This document shows positions 28,701-40,214 of a DNA stretch of 64,000 nt, in pieces; position 1 is the stretch's first letter; every line of letters starts with the position of its first letter. The stretch comes from Chaunax sp. Z400 (taxonomy: Eukaryota; Chordata; Actinopteri; Lophiiformes; Chaunacidae). The stretch spans positions 310,001 to 374,000 of the forward strand of contig CM075204.1 in assembly GCA_037577475.1 (NCBI GenBank), given 5' to 3'. The notes under the pieces are model-generated. The model saw nothing but the letters and a program-made list of their open reading frames with translations. It made no database searches and was not told where the DNA came from. The position numbers were made by a program, and so were the translations under genes.

Positions 28701-29488
28701 AGTGTTTGCATCAGAAACATCAGTCCTTGATTTCTATTGATCATTCGCTCACATCAACATCTGGATTTCTATGGACCACCTGCTCACATCTGTATTTGGA
28801 TTCCTATTGATCACCTGCTCACAACAGCATCTAGTTTTCTATTGATCGTTCACTCACCTGAGCATCTGGATTTCTATGGATTGCCTGCTCAGATCGACAA
28901 TTGTATTTCTATTAATCACCTGCTCAGATCAGCGTTTGAATTTTTGTTGATCACCTAATCACATCAGCATCTGAATTTTTATTGATTGCCTGCACAGATC
29001 AGCATTTGTTTTTCTATTGATCATTCACTCACATCAGCATCTGTATTTTTTTTGCATCGCCTGCTAACATCAGCATTTTTATTTCTATAGATTGTCTCTT
29101 TGCATCAGAAACATCAGGCCTTGATTTCTTTTGATCATTCCCTCACATCAACATCTGGATTTCTATGGACCGCCTGCTCACATCACTATTTGGATTCCTA
29201 TTGATCACCTGCTCACATCAGTATTTGTATTTCTACTGATCGTTCGCTCGCCTCAGCATCTGTATTTCTATTGATCGTTCGCTCCCATCAGCTTTTTTAT
29301 TTCTATTGATCGTTCGCTCACCTGAGCATCTGGATTTCTATGGATTGCCTGCTCAGATCAACATTTGTATTTCTATTAATCGCCTGCTCAGATCAGCGTT
29401 TGAATTTTTGTTGATCACCTAATCACATCAGCATATGAATTTCTATTGATCGCCTGCACAGATCAGCATTTGTTTTTCTATTGATCGT

Positions 29489-32400
29489 ACATACAACATA
29501 AGACATTACACATACAACATAACAAATAACACGTAAAACATAACACAACACATAAAACATAGCACATGACACATACAACATAAAATAAAAAACATAACAC
29601 AGAACACATAAAACGTAACATATACAACATAAGACATAACACATACAACATAACACATAAGATATAACACAAATATAAAACAAAATACATAACACATAAC
29701 ACATACGACATAACACATAACACATAAAACATAACACATAACACATAACACATAACAAAAACAACATACGACATAACACAAACAACATAACAAATAACAC
29801 ATACAACATAAGACATAACACTTACAACATAACACAACACATAAAACATAACACATAAGACATAACACATACAACATAAAACATAACACATACAACATAA
29901 GAATTAACACATACAACATAATACATAAGACAGAACACACAACATAACACATAACACATAAAACATAACATACAAGATATAACACATACAACATAACACA
30001 TAAAACATAAAAAAAGACATAAGACATTGCACATACAACATAACACATAAAAAATAAAACATAACACATAGAACATAAAAGAAAAAACATAAGACATAAG
30101 ACATTGCACATACAACATAACACATACAACATAACACACAAGACATAACACATATAACATAACACATAACACATAAACCATAACACATACAACATAACAC
30201 ATAAAACATAAAAGAAAAAACAAAGACATTGCACATACAACATAACATAAAACATAAGACATAACACTTAAAACATAACACATAACACATACAAAATAAG
30301 ACATAACACATACAACATAACACATAAAACATAACACATAAGACATAAAACATAACATACAACATAAGAATTAACACATACAACATAACACATAACACAT
30401 AAAACACAACACATACAACATAAGACATAACACATACAACATAAGACATAAGACATACAACATAAGACATAACACATAAAACATAACACATAAGACATCA
30501 CAAATACAACATAACACATATAACATAACACATAAGATATAACAAAAATATAAAACAAAAAACATAACACATGACATAAAACATAACACATAAAACATAA
30601 CACATAACACATACAACATAAGACATAACACATATAACATTACACATAAGACATAACACATAAGATATAACACATAAATATAAAACAAAAAACATAACAC
30701 ATACAAGATAAGAATTAACAGATACGACATAACACATAACACATAAAACATAACACATAAGACATAACACATACAACATAAGACATAATACATATAACAT
30801 AACACATAAGACATAACACATAACAAAAACAACATAAGACATAACACATATAACATAATACATAAGACATAACACATAACAAAAACAACATAAGACATAA
30901 CACATATAACATAACACATAAGACATAAGACATAACACATACAACATAACACATAAAACATAACACATAAGACATAACACATAAAACATAACACATACAA
31001 CATAACACATAAAACATAAGACATAACACATACAACATAAGACATAAGACATACAACATAAGACATAAAACATAACACATAAGACATCACAAATACAACA
31101 TAACACATAAAACATAACACATAAGATATAACAAAAATATAAAACAAAAAACATAAAACATAACACATAACACATAAAACATAACACATAACACATACAA
31201 CATAAGACATAACACATATAACATTACACACAAGACATAACACATAAGATATAACACATAAATATAAAACAAAAAACATAACACATACAAGATAAGAATT
31301 AACAGATACGACATAACACATAAAACATAACACATAAGACATAACACATACAACATAAGACATAATACATATAACATAACACATAAGACATAACACATAA
31401 CAAAAACAACATAAGACATAACACATATAACATAACACATAAGACATAACACATAACAAAAACAACATAAGACATAACACATATAACATAACACATAAGA
31501 CGTAAGACATAACACATACAACATAACACATAAAACATAACACATAAGACATAACACATACAACATAAAACATAACACAAACAACATAAGACATAAGACA
31601 TAACACATAAAACATAAGACATAAGACATAACACATACAACATAACAAATAAAACATAACACACAAAGACATAACACATACAACATAAAACATAACACAT
31701 ACAACATAAGAATTAACACATACAACTTAACACATAAGACAGAACACACAACATAAGACATAAGACATAACACATACAACATAACAAATAAAACATAACA
31801 CACAAAGACATAACACATACAACATAAAACATAACACATACAACATAAGAATTAACACATACAACATAACAAATAAAACATAACACATAAGACAGAACAG
31901 ACAACATAAGACATAAGACATAAAACATAACATACAAGATATAACACATACAACATAACACATAGGACATAACACATAACACAAAAAACATAAGACATAA
32001 GACAAGACATACAACATAAGACATAACACATATAACATAACACATAAGGAATAACACATACAACATAACAAACAACAAATACAACATAAGACATTAAACA
32101 TAAGATATAACACATACAACATAACACATACAACATAAGACATAACACATACAACATAACACATAAAACACAACACATACAACATAAGACATAACACATA
32201 TAACATAACACATAAGACATAACACATAACAAAAACAACATAAGACAACACATATAACATAACACATAAGACATAACACAAACAACATAACAAATAACAC
32301 ATACAACATACATACAACATAAGACATAACACATACAACATAAGACATAAAACATAACACATAAGACATAACACATACAACATAACACAACACATAAGAC

Positions 32401-33000
32401 ATAACACATACAACATAAGACATAAAACATAACACATAAGACATAACACATACAACATAACACAACACATAAAACATAACACATCAGACATAACACATAC
32501 AACATGAAACATAACACATACAACATAAGAATTAACACATACAACATAACACATAAGACAGAACACACAACATAAGACATAAGACATAAAATATAACATA
32601 CAAGATATAACACATACAACATAACACATAACACATAAAACATAACACAAAAAACATAAGACATAAGACATTGCACATACAACATAACACATACAACATC
32701 ACATACAAGATATAACACATACAACATAACACATAAAACATAAGACATAACACATACAAAATAAGACATAACACATACAACATAAGACATAACACATACA
32801 AAATAAGACATAACACATATAACATAAGACATAAGACATATAACATAACACATAAGGAATAACACATACAACATAACAAACAACAAATACAACATAACAC
32901 ATACAACATAAGACAGAACACATACAACATAACACATAAGATATAACACAGACATAAAACATAAAACATAAAAATAAGAACATAAGAACATAACATAAGA
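29489..33000. repeat. Satellite A tract 2, truncated on its right side
   Basis: These are NACATAA heptamers as in tract 1. The left junction, TTGATCGT then ACATACAACATAAG, is the same as at 50202/50203, including the nearby ACACGTAAAACATAACAC and CATAGCACATGACAC variants. The right end does not resemble the A-to-B junction seen at 6665 and 53510. It stops in AATAAGAACATAAGAACA and runs into a different repeat at 33001. Confidence 0.96.
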
Positions 33001-33460
33001 AGCACTTGTAAACACTGGAATCACAAGTGGCTATGTTTGAAGTTATCTGAGCATGATCATCCATAAACGTGGCTTCCCATGAATCCAGGGACTTTAGTTT
33101 TACTGGTGACCAAATCCTTGATGAGACAGTCTGGATGAGAAACAAATCATTTTCAGGTCATATTTAAATCCAATAGAAGTCAGAGAGTATCTTAAAAGGA
33201 AATACATCTCGTATTGTGATTTTGTGGACACATTTCCACTGAGAAACTTGTCACAACCAAGACAAGTCCAAAAAGAAGCACTTGTAAACACAAGAATGAC
33301 TAGTGGCTCTGTTTGAAGTTATCTGAGCATGATCATCCATAAACGTGTCTCCCCATGAATCAAGGAACTTCTGTTTTACTGTTGAACAAATCCTTGATGA
33401 GACCGTCTGGATAAGAAACAAATCATTTTCAGGTTATAACTAAATTCAATAGAAATCAGG
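33001..33460. repeat. 276-bp tandem repeat D, two copies (second partial)
   Basis: The segment starting AGCACTTGTAAACAC at 33001 starts again at 33277, a period of 276 bp. The copies differ by scattered substitutions. On the minus strand each copy carries an open stretch of about 40 codons with the motifs SSRIWSPVK and FMDDHAQITS. The open stretch is interrupted by stops elsewhere in the unit, so a coding role is unsupported. I do not recognise the family. The second copy breaks off at about 33460, where LINE-related sequence begins. Confidence 0.85.
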
Positions 33461-33959
33461 GAGGGAGGGAGGGACGGTTAGTTAGTAATTCCTAGGACTA
33501 GATGATTTGATCCCTTGGTAGATACACTATCCTGATGGCATCTTGGCTTGTTTGAGACTTTGTGGGTGACGGTGGAGCCGGTTGTGTAGGGGGAGGGGGC
33601 TGCGGATGGATGAGGGCCTGGTTGTAGTTGGTTACTTCATCTGGATTCATTGAGGTCTTCAGGACATGCCCAACCTTCATTGAGTGTTTCCACTTTTATC
33701 TTCTCTCTATCTCTCTATCTGCTCTCTGCCAACCAGAGAGCATTGCCCCTCTTGTCTGATTCTGCAGGCTATAATGGCCACCCCTTAACATCTAATTGCA
33801 GTCGTTTTGCTTATATAACCTCGGTTCCTTTTTGTGTTCTTTGATGTTCTTTCCTTGGCGACCTTTGATGTTTTTCCTTGGCGACCTTTGATGTTGATGT
33901 TTTTCCTTGTCGTCCTTTGTTGTTTCCTTTGCTGGTTTCCTGGTGTCCTTTGACGTCCT
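33461..33959 (-). other. Probable 3' untranslated remnant of the LINE
   Basis: This is sequence between repeat D and the endonuclease remnant of the minus-strand LINE. It contains a short G-rich run at 33459-33474, pyrimidine-rich stretches and repeats of a TTTCCTTGGCGACCTTTGATG-like word around 33850-33910. No gene is apparent. Its assignment to the LINE 3' region comes from position only. Confidence 0.35.
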
Positions 33960-33969
33960 GCTTTAACGT

Positions 33970-34390
33970 TCATCCGCTTTGACGTTCTTTTGGCACCCGT
34001 ATCCGGACTTCAATGACGTTTTGGTGCCGAGATGGTGTCCTTCCTTTTGATCCATAGCCACTGACTTGCTTGCTCTGCGGCACTGGTATCAGAACACCCC
34101 CAGAACACACTCCCATGTCCTTGAGCAGTTTGTTAGCTGATCTGCCCACAAAGCCTCTGCAGCCCACCTCCACGGGGCAGACCCTCGCCTTCCAGCCCTG
34201 TCGTTCCGCCTCAGCTGCCAGATCTACATACTTGAGGCTCTTGCACTCGTTACGCTTCCTCCACAGCATCCTCCAAGGGGACGGTAAGCTCTATGATGTA
34301 AACTTTGCACAATGAAGCAGACCACATGACGAGGTCTGGCCTGAGATTTGTTGTCACTATCTCAGGTGTGAAGCGTAGCCTCTGACCCAG
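33970..34390 (-). pseudogene. Restriction-like endonuclease domain remnant of the LINE
   Basis: The minus strand encodes RPDLV (34321-34344 region), then ELTVP (34277-34291), then a helix with KYVDLAAEAERQGW and the C-terminal motif PVEVGCRGFVG (34144-34175 region). RPD followed by ELTVP fits the PD...ExT core of the restriction-like nuclease that lies C-terminal to RT in R2-like LINEs. The first half and the C-terminal half are in different frames, with a stop just after EDAVEEA, so the domain is broken by at least two frameshifts. In an active element it would nick the target DNA for primed reverse transcription. Confidence 0.78.
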
Positions 34391-34395
34391 GTCCG

Positions 34396-34839
34396 CTAGA
34401 AGGTTCCAGTCCCAGGCTGGTCTCCAAAATATCCGCTAGGCACCTCAATACCTGATTGTGCCACCAGGTGTAAACGACCTTGTGTTAGGCCGGTCTTGCA
34501 ATCAAGCAAGATGCGCCTCAAATCCGCTGGTGACAGCCAGAGAGGACACATAGGGTCCTCGCCATACCATTGTTTGAGGTTTCTAGGGGAGGGCAGAACC
34601 TCATAGGTGGCACGTATAATGAAGCTGGTACGAAATGCTTCCATATTCCATAAATCCTTCCATGACAGTTTTCTCCTCTCGACTCCTTCCCAGCTCATCC
34701 AATGGCCCTGCCTTGCCTGTTCTTGCTGGCACAGTTCTTCAACCACAAGTCTTCTGTGTTGAGCACGATCTGCCCTGATCCAGGACGGCCTGCTTTCTCC
34801 CAAACCAAGGCCTCCTCTCCCCTGCTGTACATGTCCCAT
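34396..34839 (-). pseudogene. Cys/His knuckle region of the LINE
   Basis: This is a 147-codon open segment with LSWKDLWNMEAFRTSFIIR followed by DPMCPLW and RRILLDCKTGLTQGR. The family usually has CPLC followed by HIL...C as a zinc knuckle between the RT and the endonuclease. Here one Cys reads Trp and the His reads Arg, so metal binding would be lost. The frame is the same as the RT segment upstream. It ends at a stop where the endonuclease frame takes over. Confidence 0.75.
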
Positions 34840-34986
34840 GACGTCCCGGTGTATGAGGGCTGATTTTGCGTTCTGTACAGCTGCTGCTGGAGTCCACGTC
34901 CTTCCAGTTACCAGGGTTGGTGCATTCTGGGCTATGGAGGGATCACGTGATTCTGACAGTGTCAGTTCCAGCCTCGCCTTTGAGCA

Positions 34987-35433
34987 TTAGTACTCTTCCA
35001 CAAGACTGGACACAGGGAGCTCCAGGATTCCTTTTCCATATAACCCTATGCCACTAAAGCATTTCGGCAGACCCAGCCATTTTTTATCAAACTTGCTGAA
35101 AAGCCTCTCCAATCTTTCTACTTTTGAGATTGGGGCCTCGTAGATGGTCAATGGCCACATAAGGCGCAGCAAGAGGCCAAATTGTAGGCACCAAAGCTTC
35201 AGCCTACCGTGTAGGGATGAATTGTCAATGCTTTTTAGGCCTTTGATGGTGTGTTGCCTAATCTGGTCCACTTGGTCTTTGTCTTTGAGGGTTGAGTCAT
35301 ACCAGCGACCCAGACTTTTGACTGGTTTTTCGGACACAGTTGGTATTGGGTCCTTGCCAATAAAGAAGCGTTGCTCCGACATCTTCCCTTTGATGGTTGA
35401 GATGCTCCTGGACTTGCTTGGTTTTATACTCAT
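34987..35433 (-). pseudogene. Post-RT connection/thumb segment of the LINE
   Basis: This segment is in frame with the RT core and separated from it by a single TAG at about 35443. It opens with MSIKPSKSRSISTIKGK and continues with SLGRWYDSTLKDKDQVDQI and LPKCFSGIGLYG, which match the region following the catalytic YxDD block in this LINE family. It ends at a stop near 34987. Confidence 0.75.
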
Positions 35434-35442
35434 TCGTTCCCA

Positions 35443-36156
35443 CTATAAGTTCTCCTGCAGTTTTCCAACTAGACGTCTGGTGCATGCCTTAGTTGTGGTG
35501 AGAATGGTCATGTCAGCCATGTATGCCCTGATTGGAGGTAGCCGCAGGCCATGAGCCAACAGGGAGATGGTGCATCCCGCCATGATGCCCACCTCCAGGT
35601 GCTGCCAAGCTGTGGTGTGCTCTTCCGTTGTTAGACATAGTTGTATGTCATCGTAGTAGGCTCTGACCAGGGATGTAATAGGCTCTGGCACCCTGAAGAA
35701 GTTGAACGCGGTCCAAAGGAGATTGTGTGGGACCGAGCCAAAGGCGTTTGCCAAATCGAGGAAGACGATGTGTAGGTCTCTTCCTTCCCTCTTGGCTGCC
35801 TGTATTTGATGCCAGATCATGCTGGTATGTTCCAAGCAACCAGAGAACCCTGGGATCCCTGCCTTCTGTATGGATGTATCGATATAGTTGTTACGTTCCA
35901 GGTAGCCCGTCAACCTGTGTCCCAACACACTGAAGAAGATCTTTCCTTCTACGTTCAGAAGGCTGATGTGACGGAACTGATTTATGTCCGTGGAGTCCTT
36001 CTCCTTTGGGATCAATACACCGCCTGCTCTTCGCCATGCTGTGGGTATTGTTCGCTTCTTCCACACCACTTTCATCATCCTCCATAGATAATGTAGGATG
36101 TCTGGTGTTCTCTTATGGGACTCCATTGGGTCCAGGGGAGGAGCCAGCTCTCGCAT
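35443..36156 (-). pseudogene. Reverse transcriptase core of the LINE, catalytically dead
   Basis: This is 237 codons with the fingers-palm sequence of non-LTR RTs. LIPKEKDSTDINQFRHISLL is at residues 48-67, the motif A block FLDLANAFGSVPH at 132-144, a motif B-like GIMAGCTIS at 190-198, and the motif C position YMADM at 212-216. The first Asp of the expected YxDD is Ala: GCT replaces what would be GAT, a single-base change near 35516. The distance between motifs B and C also looks too short, suggesting a small internal deletion. Both changes predict no polymerase activity. An in-frame TAG ends the segment. Confidence 0.85.
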
Positions 36157-36395
36157 GTCGAACAGCTTTTTTCCACCTCACTCCACTTTGACGGATTGAC
36201 ATCCATATTATGTTCTGGGGGATGTATCGGTGGTATAATGAGTGATCTGTTTTCGATGCCGACTGTCACTGTGAGTTGCTTTGGTGGTCCTTGAGATCGT
36301 TCCTTGATGTTGTCAGTTTGCCGCCCTTTTCTTTGGTAAGCAATCCCCTCACAAACTTGTAGGGGTCTCTGAAGAACTCGAACTTGCCTGTTCAT
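36075..36395 (-). pseudogene. Pre-RT region of the LINE, frameshifted
   Basis: The minus strand encodes motifs of the pre-RT region, such as IIPPIHPPEH and PSKWSEVE, in a frame different from the RT core. An FFRDPYKF-like block is split between frames near 36360. The overlap with the RT segment start at 36156 reflects the frameshift and not two genes. Confidence 0.6.
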
Positions 36396-36399
36396 TCCT

Positions 36400-36690
36400 T
36401 CTGCGTTTCTTTCTCAAATTCTCTGCCTTCCTTAGTGATTTTAAACAACTCTTGATTTCCGTCTGCAGCAAGTTGATCCCTTCCTTCTCATCTTCTGTGG
36501 CTTTCTTCCACTGCTTCTTGAGCTGCCTTCTCTCCCTAACCAGGCGCTCTATTTCCTTCTGCCTCCTGGACTAAGGTGGGGAGTCTGACCCTGTCCTTCT
36601 TGTCTCCACAACTCCGAAGCGCTCCATTCCATAGTTGTAAATTAGGTCTCCCATTTGTCACAGCTTCTTCTTTGCAGTTCCCTTTAGCTG
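36400..36690 (-). pseudogene. Basic N-terminal linker of the LINE ORF
   Basis: The minus strand reads SRRQKEIERLVRERRQLKKQ (around 36480-36570) followed by INLLQTEIKSCLKSLRKAE, a charged, helical stretch that precedes the RT in this LINE family. Further upstream, YNYGMERFGVVE is readable around 36590-36640 after a frame change. Nothing recognisable of the element remains beyond about 36700-36900. Confidence 0.65.
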
Positions 36691-36904
36691 ATCTAGGAGT
36701 TGACAGATGATGGTTTCCGCACAAGAATCTTATTCTCGATTGCATGTCGTGTTGGATTGGGCGATTGGTGCTCTGCTGTCCTTGGTAATAGTGGCAATAA
36801 TGAGCAGTCTTTGAAAACAAAATCTGGATTAAATACAAATCAACCAGGTGGATACCACTGCTACATACTACTGATGTCAAAGAGTAGCTTAAGTTGAATT
36901 TTTC

Positions 36905-37045
36905 AAGAAGTCATTTCTGGATTTATAAATCAGCTCCGTGGATAAATTTCAATCAATGAACTTGTCACAACCAAGAAAACCGCAAAGAGAAGCAATTATG
37001 AATACTTTAATCATCAGTGCCTCCATTTGAGATTATCTTGTTGTG
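36905..37045. repeat. Diverged fragment of repeat D
   Basis: AACTTGTCACAACCAAG followed by an AAGAAGCACTTGTAAACAC-like stretch matches the second half of repeat D, with more substitutions than the copies at 33001 or 38254. Its position just upstream of the LINE suggests the LINE landed inside the D array. Confidence 0.55.
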
Positions 37046-38253
37046 ATTCACATATTTCTTCTTCTGAAGTATGTAGGCTTTGTCATGTTCAACCGTCCCA
37101 ACAGGTAGCACTTACTGAATTCAACAGTCAATGCTCATGCTGGGCCAATAACACAGACATGTAGAGAGCAATCTTCTTTGCTTGAGTTTACCTGTAGTCC
37201 TGATGTTTCTTTTTGTTGTCTTTATGTCCCAGTGGAAGTGGTGTCTCTTCCACAGATTTGGCCAGGTTAAATACTAAATGTAGCCATTGCCGCAGTCACC
37301 GCCCTCCTCCTCAGCTCCATCGATGACGTCACAGCATCCCACCATTGATTGGCTCTGAGCAGTCCGCCTTCTGTACCTTCTCGTTGTACCTGAAGTTAAC
37401 TTAACTTAGTTAACTTGTGTGTCCATGTGTAAATAAGGCCCTCTGTTTTGATGTTATAGTGGCCTTTTGTTTTGGAGAGCATTGTTAACTGGTGTTTGAG
37501 ACACTCGCAAACTGTTTAGCGTTATAAGACTGTATTCGTTATACTTCTGTTTAATTGTTTATAATTTCACAGGTGGCGACTGGACTATGTTTTGTAAAAA
37601 GATAGAGAGTGGTCCATTCCGGTTCTTTCCCCTTTCTGTAACAACAACTTTGCCATCCTTCAGACTAACAATAACACCAGAACAAAACAAAATAAAACAA
37701 AAAACGAAACTCACAAAGATGAATGCATGTACTTAAAGATAAATAAAGTCATATTCCTTACAAGTGTCACCTCTGTTTTTTGTTTTTCATCTCAAATCTG
37801 TCGGTGTTTCTCCTTACAGAAGATTTCTCGATTTGCTTAATTACAAAATGTTCAGAATTTCATTATAGTTGAGAGATGCTGTAAGATCTCTCTCAAATGT
37901 TAACAGACAGAGCGAGGTTAGACGGGCGGGGGGGCATAGAGCTCCTGCTGGCAGTTTTTATTCTTAACGCTGTGAGAACAACTGTTGGAGAAAAACTGAA
38001 AGCTCCAACTCTGTTACACTGACATGGAAAGGTTTCCCTGCATCAGTCAGATTTTTGTTATCTCGGTCATGCTGCTTTCACAATAAGGTGCCAAAGAGTG
38101 GCTACTGATGTCATCAGGCCATACGAATCACTGTGGAGCCGGGAGTCTATTAGTTGCTTTAATATTGCTTGTTCTTTGTTCGCATCTGCTGTAATAATGA
38201 TTGTGCATCAATTTGACTCTGCCCCTCCCTCTTTTGCATATTCTGACAGTACT
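37046..38253. other. Unassigned sequence with weak promoter-like motifs
   Basis: No gene is seen. The segment has a full CRE TGACGTCA (37324-37331), an inverted CCAAT (GATTGGCT, 37347-37354), an A-rich stretch near 37680-37710 and AATAAA (37742-37747), an arrangement that could be a small promoter or a solo LTR. Neither termini nor a target duplication can be defined. A GC-rich run (CGGGCGGGGGGGC) lies near 37923. Confidence 0.3.
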
Positions 38254-38557
38254 TCGAAGTTATCTGAGCATGATCATCCATAAACGTGGCTTCCCATGAA
38301 TCCAGGTACTTTTGTTTTACTGGTGACCAAATCCTTGATGAGACAGTCTGGATAAGAAACAAATCATTTCAGGTTACAACTTAATCCAATAGAAATCAGA
38401 GAGCATCATAGAGGAATTACATCTCGTAGTGTGATTTGTGGATAGTTTCCACTGAGAAACTTGTCACAACCAAGACAAGTCCAAAAAGAAGCACTTGTAA
38501 ACACAAGAATGACTAGCGGCTCTGTTTGAAGTTATCTGAGCATGATCATCCATAAAG
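38254..38557. repeat. Repeat D, third copy plus start of a fourth
   Basis: It matches the 33001-33460 repeat from GAAGTTATCTGAGCATGATC onward. It passes through the same unit end (AAAAAGAAGCACTTG at about 38483) into a new unit that stops at CCATAAAG. It is about as similar to the left copies as they are to each other, so the array was once contiguous across the LINE and neighbouring insertions. Confidence 0.8.
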
Positions 38558-38726
38558 TATAAATATAGCAAAGAATTTAAAATGGCTACATTTATTCCTT
38601 TGTTTTAGTGTCTGGGCTTTCGTGTAGGAACCCCATTTTTTATTGGGGGTGGGGGTGGGGGCCATGTCCCCTCCACCTAGACACTAGATTTCCTGTGTTT
38701 TGTTGGTTTGTCGTCTGCTTGAGCTC

Positions 38727-38867
38727 CAGGGGCCTCATTTATAAAACTGAGTGTAGATTCCAACCTAAAACATTGAACACTCACAGAACTCAAAATGTAC
38801 TTACACAAGAAAATATTCAGATCTATAAAACCGTGAGGTGATCTGAATATTTTCTGACGTAAGAACA
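38727..38867 (+). mobile_element. Possible hAT-like MITE end
   Basis: It begins CAGGGGCCTCATTTATAAAA, which resembles terminal sequences of non-autonomous hAT-like elements in fish. The opposite terminus is not found, because a SINE follows directly. The assignment comes from the terminus alone. Confidence 0.4.
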
Positions 38868-39229
38868 GACTGTGGCGCAGTAGTTAGAGCTGTTGCCTCA
38901 CAGCAAGGAGGTCCTGGGACCGAATCCACCTGAGGACCTGGGACTTTTCTGTGTGGAGTTTGCATGTTTTCCCTGGGTCTGCATGGGTTCCTTCGGGTGC
39001 TCCGGCTTCATAACACCACCAAAAAACATGCAATATAGGTGAATTGGTGACTCTAAATTGACCATAGGCATGGATGTGAATGGTTGTTTGTCTTTCTATG
39101 TGGCCCTGCGATGAACTGGTGACTTGTCCAGGGTGAACCTCGCCTCCCGCCCAAAGTCAGCTGGGATAGGCTCCAACCCCCCCACAACCCTACACAGGAT
39201 AAGTGGTTACAGAAACTGAATGAATGAAT
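38868..39229 (+). mobile_element. tRNA-derived SINE (teleost type)
   Basis: It has a tRNA-like head with an A box (TGGCGCAGTAGTTAGAGC, 38872-38889) and a B box (GGGACCGAATCC, 38916-38927), the RNA polymerase III internal promoter. A conserved body follows with GTGTGGAGTTTGCATGTTTT, GGTGACTCTAAATTG, CTGGTGACTTGTCCAGGGTG and CAGCTGGGATAGGCTCCA. The 3' end has GGATAAGTGGTTACAGAAA and a short TGAA repeat tail. The body is of a SINE type I know from many fish genomes, but I do not assign a family name. The B box deviates from GGTTCGAATCC, so the copy is probably old. Confidence 0.88.
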
Positions 39230-40214
39230 TTCTGATTATGATTTTGTCATTAAATGATTTTATGATATGATTAGGACACCTCCTTGTGTCCATAACATGC
39301 AGGAACAAACAGGAAGAGGTTAAGGTCCAGCCTTGTTTTCCCTGAGAGGCCCCAGTGTTATATAACATTACCTTGTTTTTCACCATGTTACATAAAATGA
39401 CCTTGTTTCTCTGCTCACTCAGCTAATGAGAGGCCCCATCATCCTGTCTGCAGGACCAGCCTGTGATTTTACAGAGGGCTTTTTGGAATATCTCTATCAT
39501 GATTTGAGTGTATGGACCAAAACAGCACTGAGGCAGAATGGCTTACTTTAATGTGAGCATTTCTCTCCCCTCCCAAACTTCAGAAGGTTTTCATTGCATA
39601 TTTGAATTCAGTAGATTACTTTAAAGATATATAAAGCTGATTAGGAAGGAAAATGTTTTTGTCTTACTATAGAAAACGAACAATTGAGCAGATATTCTTC
39701 ATGTATTACCAGATAAATGGACTTGAACATAATGATTCATTGTGTTGTGACAGAGGGAACAGAGATGTCTCCGTTGGGGAGAGTCGGTGGTTTATCGAGG
39801 AACAGCACAGAGGCCGTAAGGTTTGGGACAGCGAGCCGCTCCTAATTTGATCTCCAGGCTGGGCTGCTCTCCATCAGATGGCGAGAGAGAAAACCCCTGC
39901 AGGAGGGAGGAAAGGAAGAGGAACAGCTCCATCTTGGCCAGCTGCTCCCCAAGACACTAACGTTTACCTGAGGATACACAATACAACAGATGAGTTGTAT
40001 TCAGGCAATTACAATAACTAAAATACTGCACCTCCAAGTCTGAAAGAACCAAAACATAAAGTAAGACATCGACTCCTCACAACTAAGGCAAACAGACAGA
40101 CGAATGACTGCTGGTAATCAGTGGAATTTTACTTAATTTCTTCTTTTTTTCCACATATTTGTCACAATTATTTCTTATCTTCAATCCAAACGGAATATAG
40201 GACAAAGAAAAGGA
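39230..40214. other. Unassigned intergenic sequence
   Basis: No convincing coding or RNA gene is seen. The stretch is AT-rich apart from a more GC-rich, purine-rich segment at about 39770-39940 containing AGGAGGGAGGAAAGGAAGAGG-like runs. Short repeats of CCTTGTTTTTC/CCTTGTTTCTC occur near 39371-39410. Confidence 0.4.

Larger units (their letters stand above)
7833..29488 (+). repeat. Satellite B main tract: 35-bp satellite with nested higher-order repeats
   Basis: This is 21.7 kb of a 35-bp monomer that typically begins TCAGCATTTGTATTTCTATT and continues with GATC plus a variable 11-bp end (GTTCGCTCACA, ACCTGCTCACA or GCCTGCTCAGA). GATC recurs about every 35 bp, and some monomers carry up to three CpGs. 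Because 35 is not divisible by 3, three monomers give a 35-residue period in every frame. Chance open frames of 60-150 codons result wherever CTATGGATC replaces CTATTGATC in the phase that would otherwise read TGA. Divergent monomers containing CAGGCCT recur throughout. Some stretches carry poly-T expansions (about 10570, 15165, 16670, 18310, 22090 and 27260). Higher-order periods of about 1.58 kb (12931 to 14507), 1.02 kb (18822 to 19839) and 2.79 kb (20765 to 23559) are visible. Confidence 0.97.
33960..36690 (-). mobile_element. Decayed non-LTR retrotransposon (RLE-type LINE)
   Basis: Read on the minus strand from 36690 down to 33960, the order is a basic N-terminal linker, a pre-RT region, reverse transcriptase, connection/thumb, a Cys/His knuckle, and a PD-(D/E)XK-like endonuclease. 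That is the domain order of LINEs carrying a restriction-like endonuclease (R2/NeSL/Hero-like groups). Segments at 35443-36156, 34987-35433, 34396-34839 and 33970-34269 all lie in one frame, broken by stops. Frame changes are needed upstream of 36156 and around 34270-34396. The element is 5'-truncated near 36900 and interrupts repeat D. It cannot encode an active enzyme. Confidence 0.85.

Noticed and set aside
7833..28958. Plus-strand open frames of 60-152 codons in satellite B
   Set aside because: The 35-bp monomer cycles through three frames. Overlapping frames encode the same 35-residue pattern in shifted phases, and lengths depend only on chance TATGGA/TATTGA variants.
7833..29488. CRISPR-like array of 35-bp repeats
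   Set aside because: The repeats are head-to-tail without unique spacers, the context is eukaryotic and there are no cas genes.
35144..36191. Plus-strand open frames across the LINE
   Set aside because: They are antisense shadows of the minus-strand reverse transcriptase segments.
38868..38940. Functional tRNA gene
   Set aside because: The A and B box region is the head of a SINE. The B box is imperfect and the SINE body follows directly.
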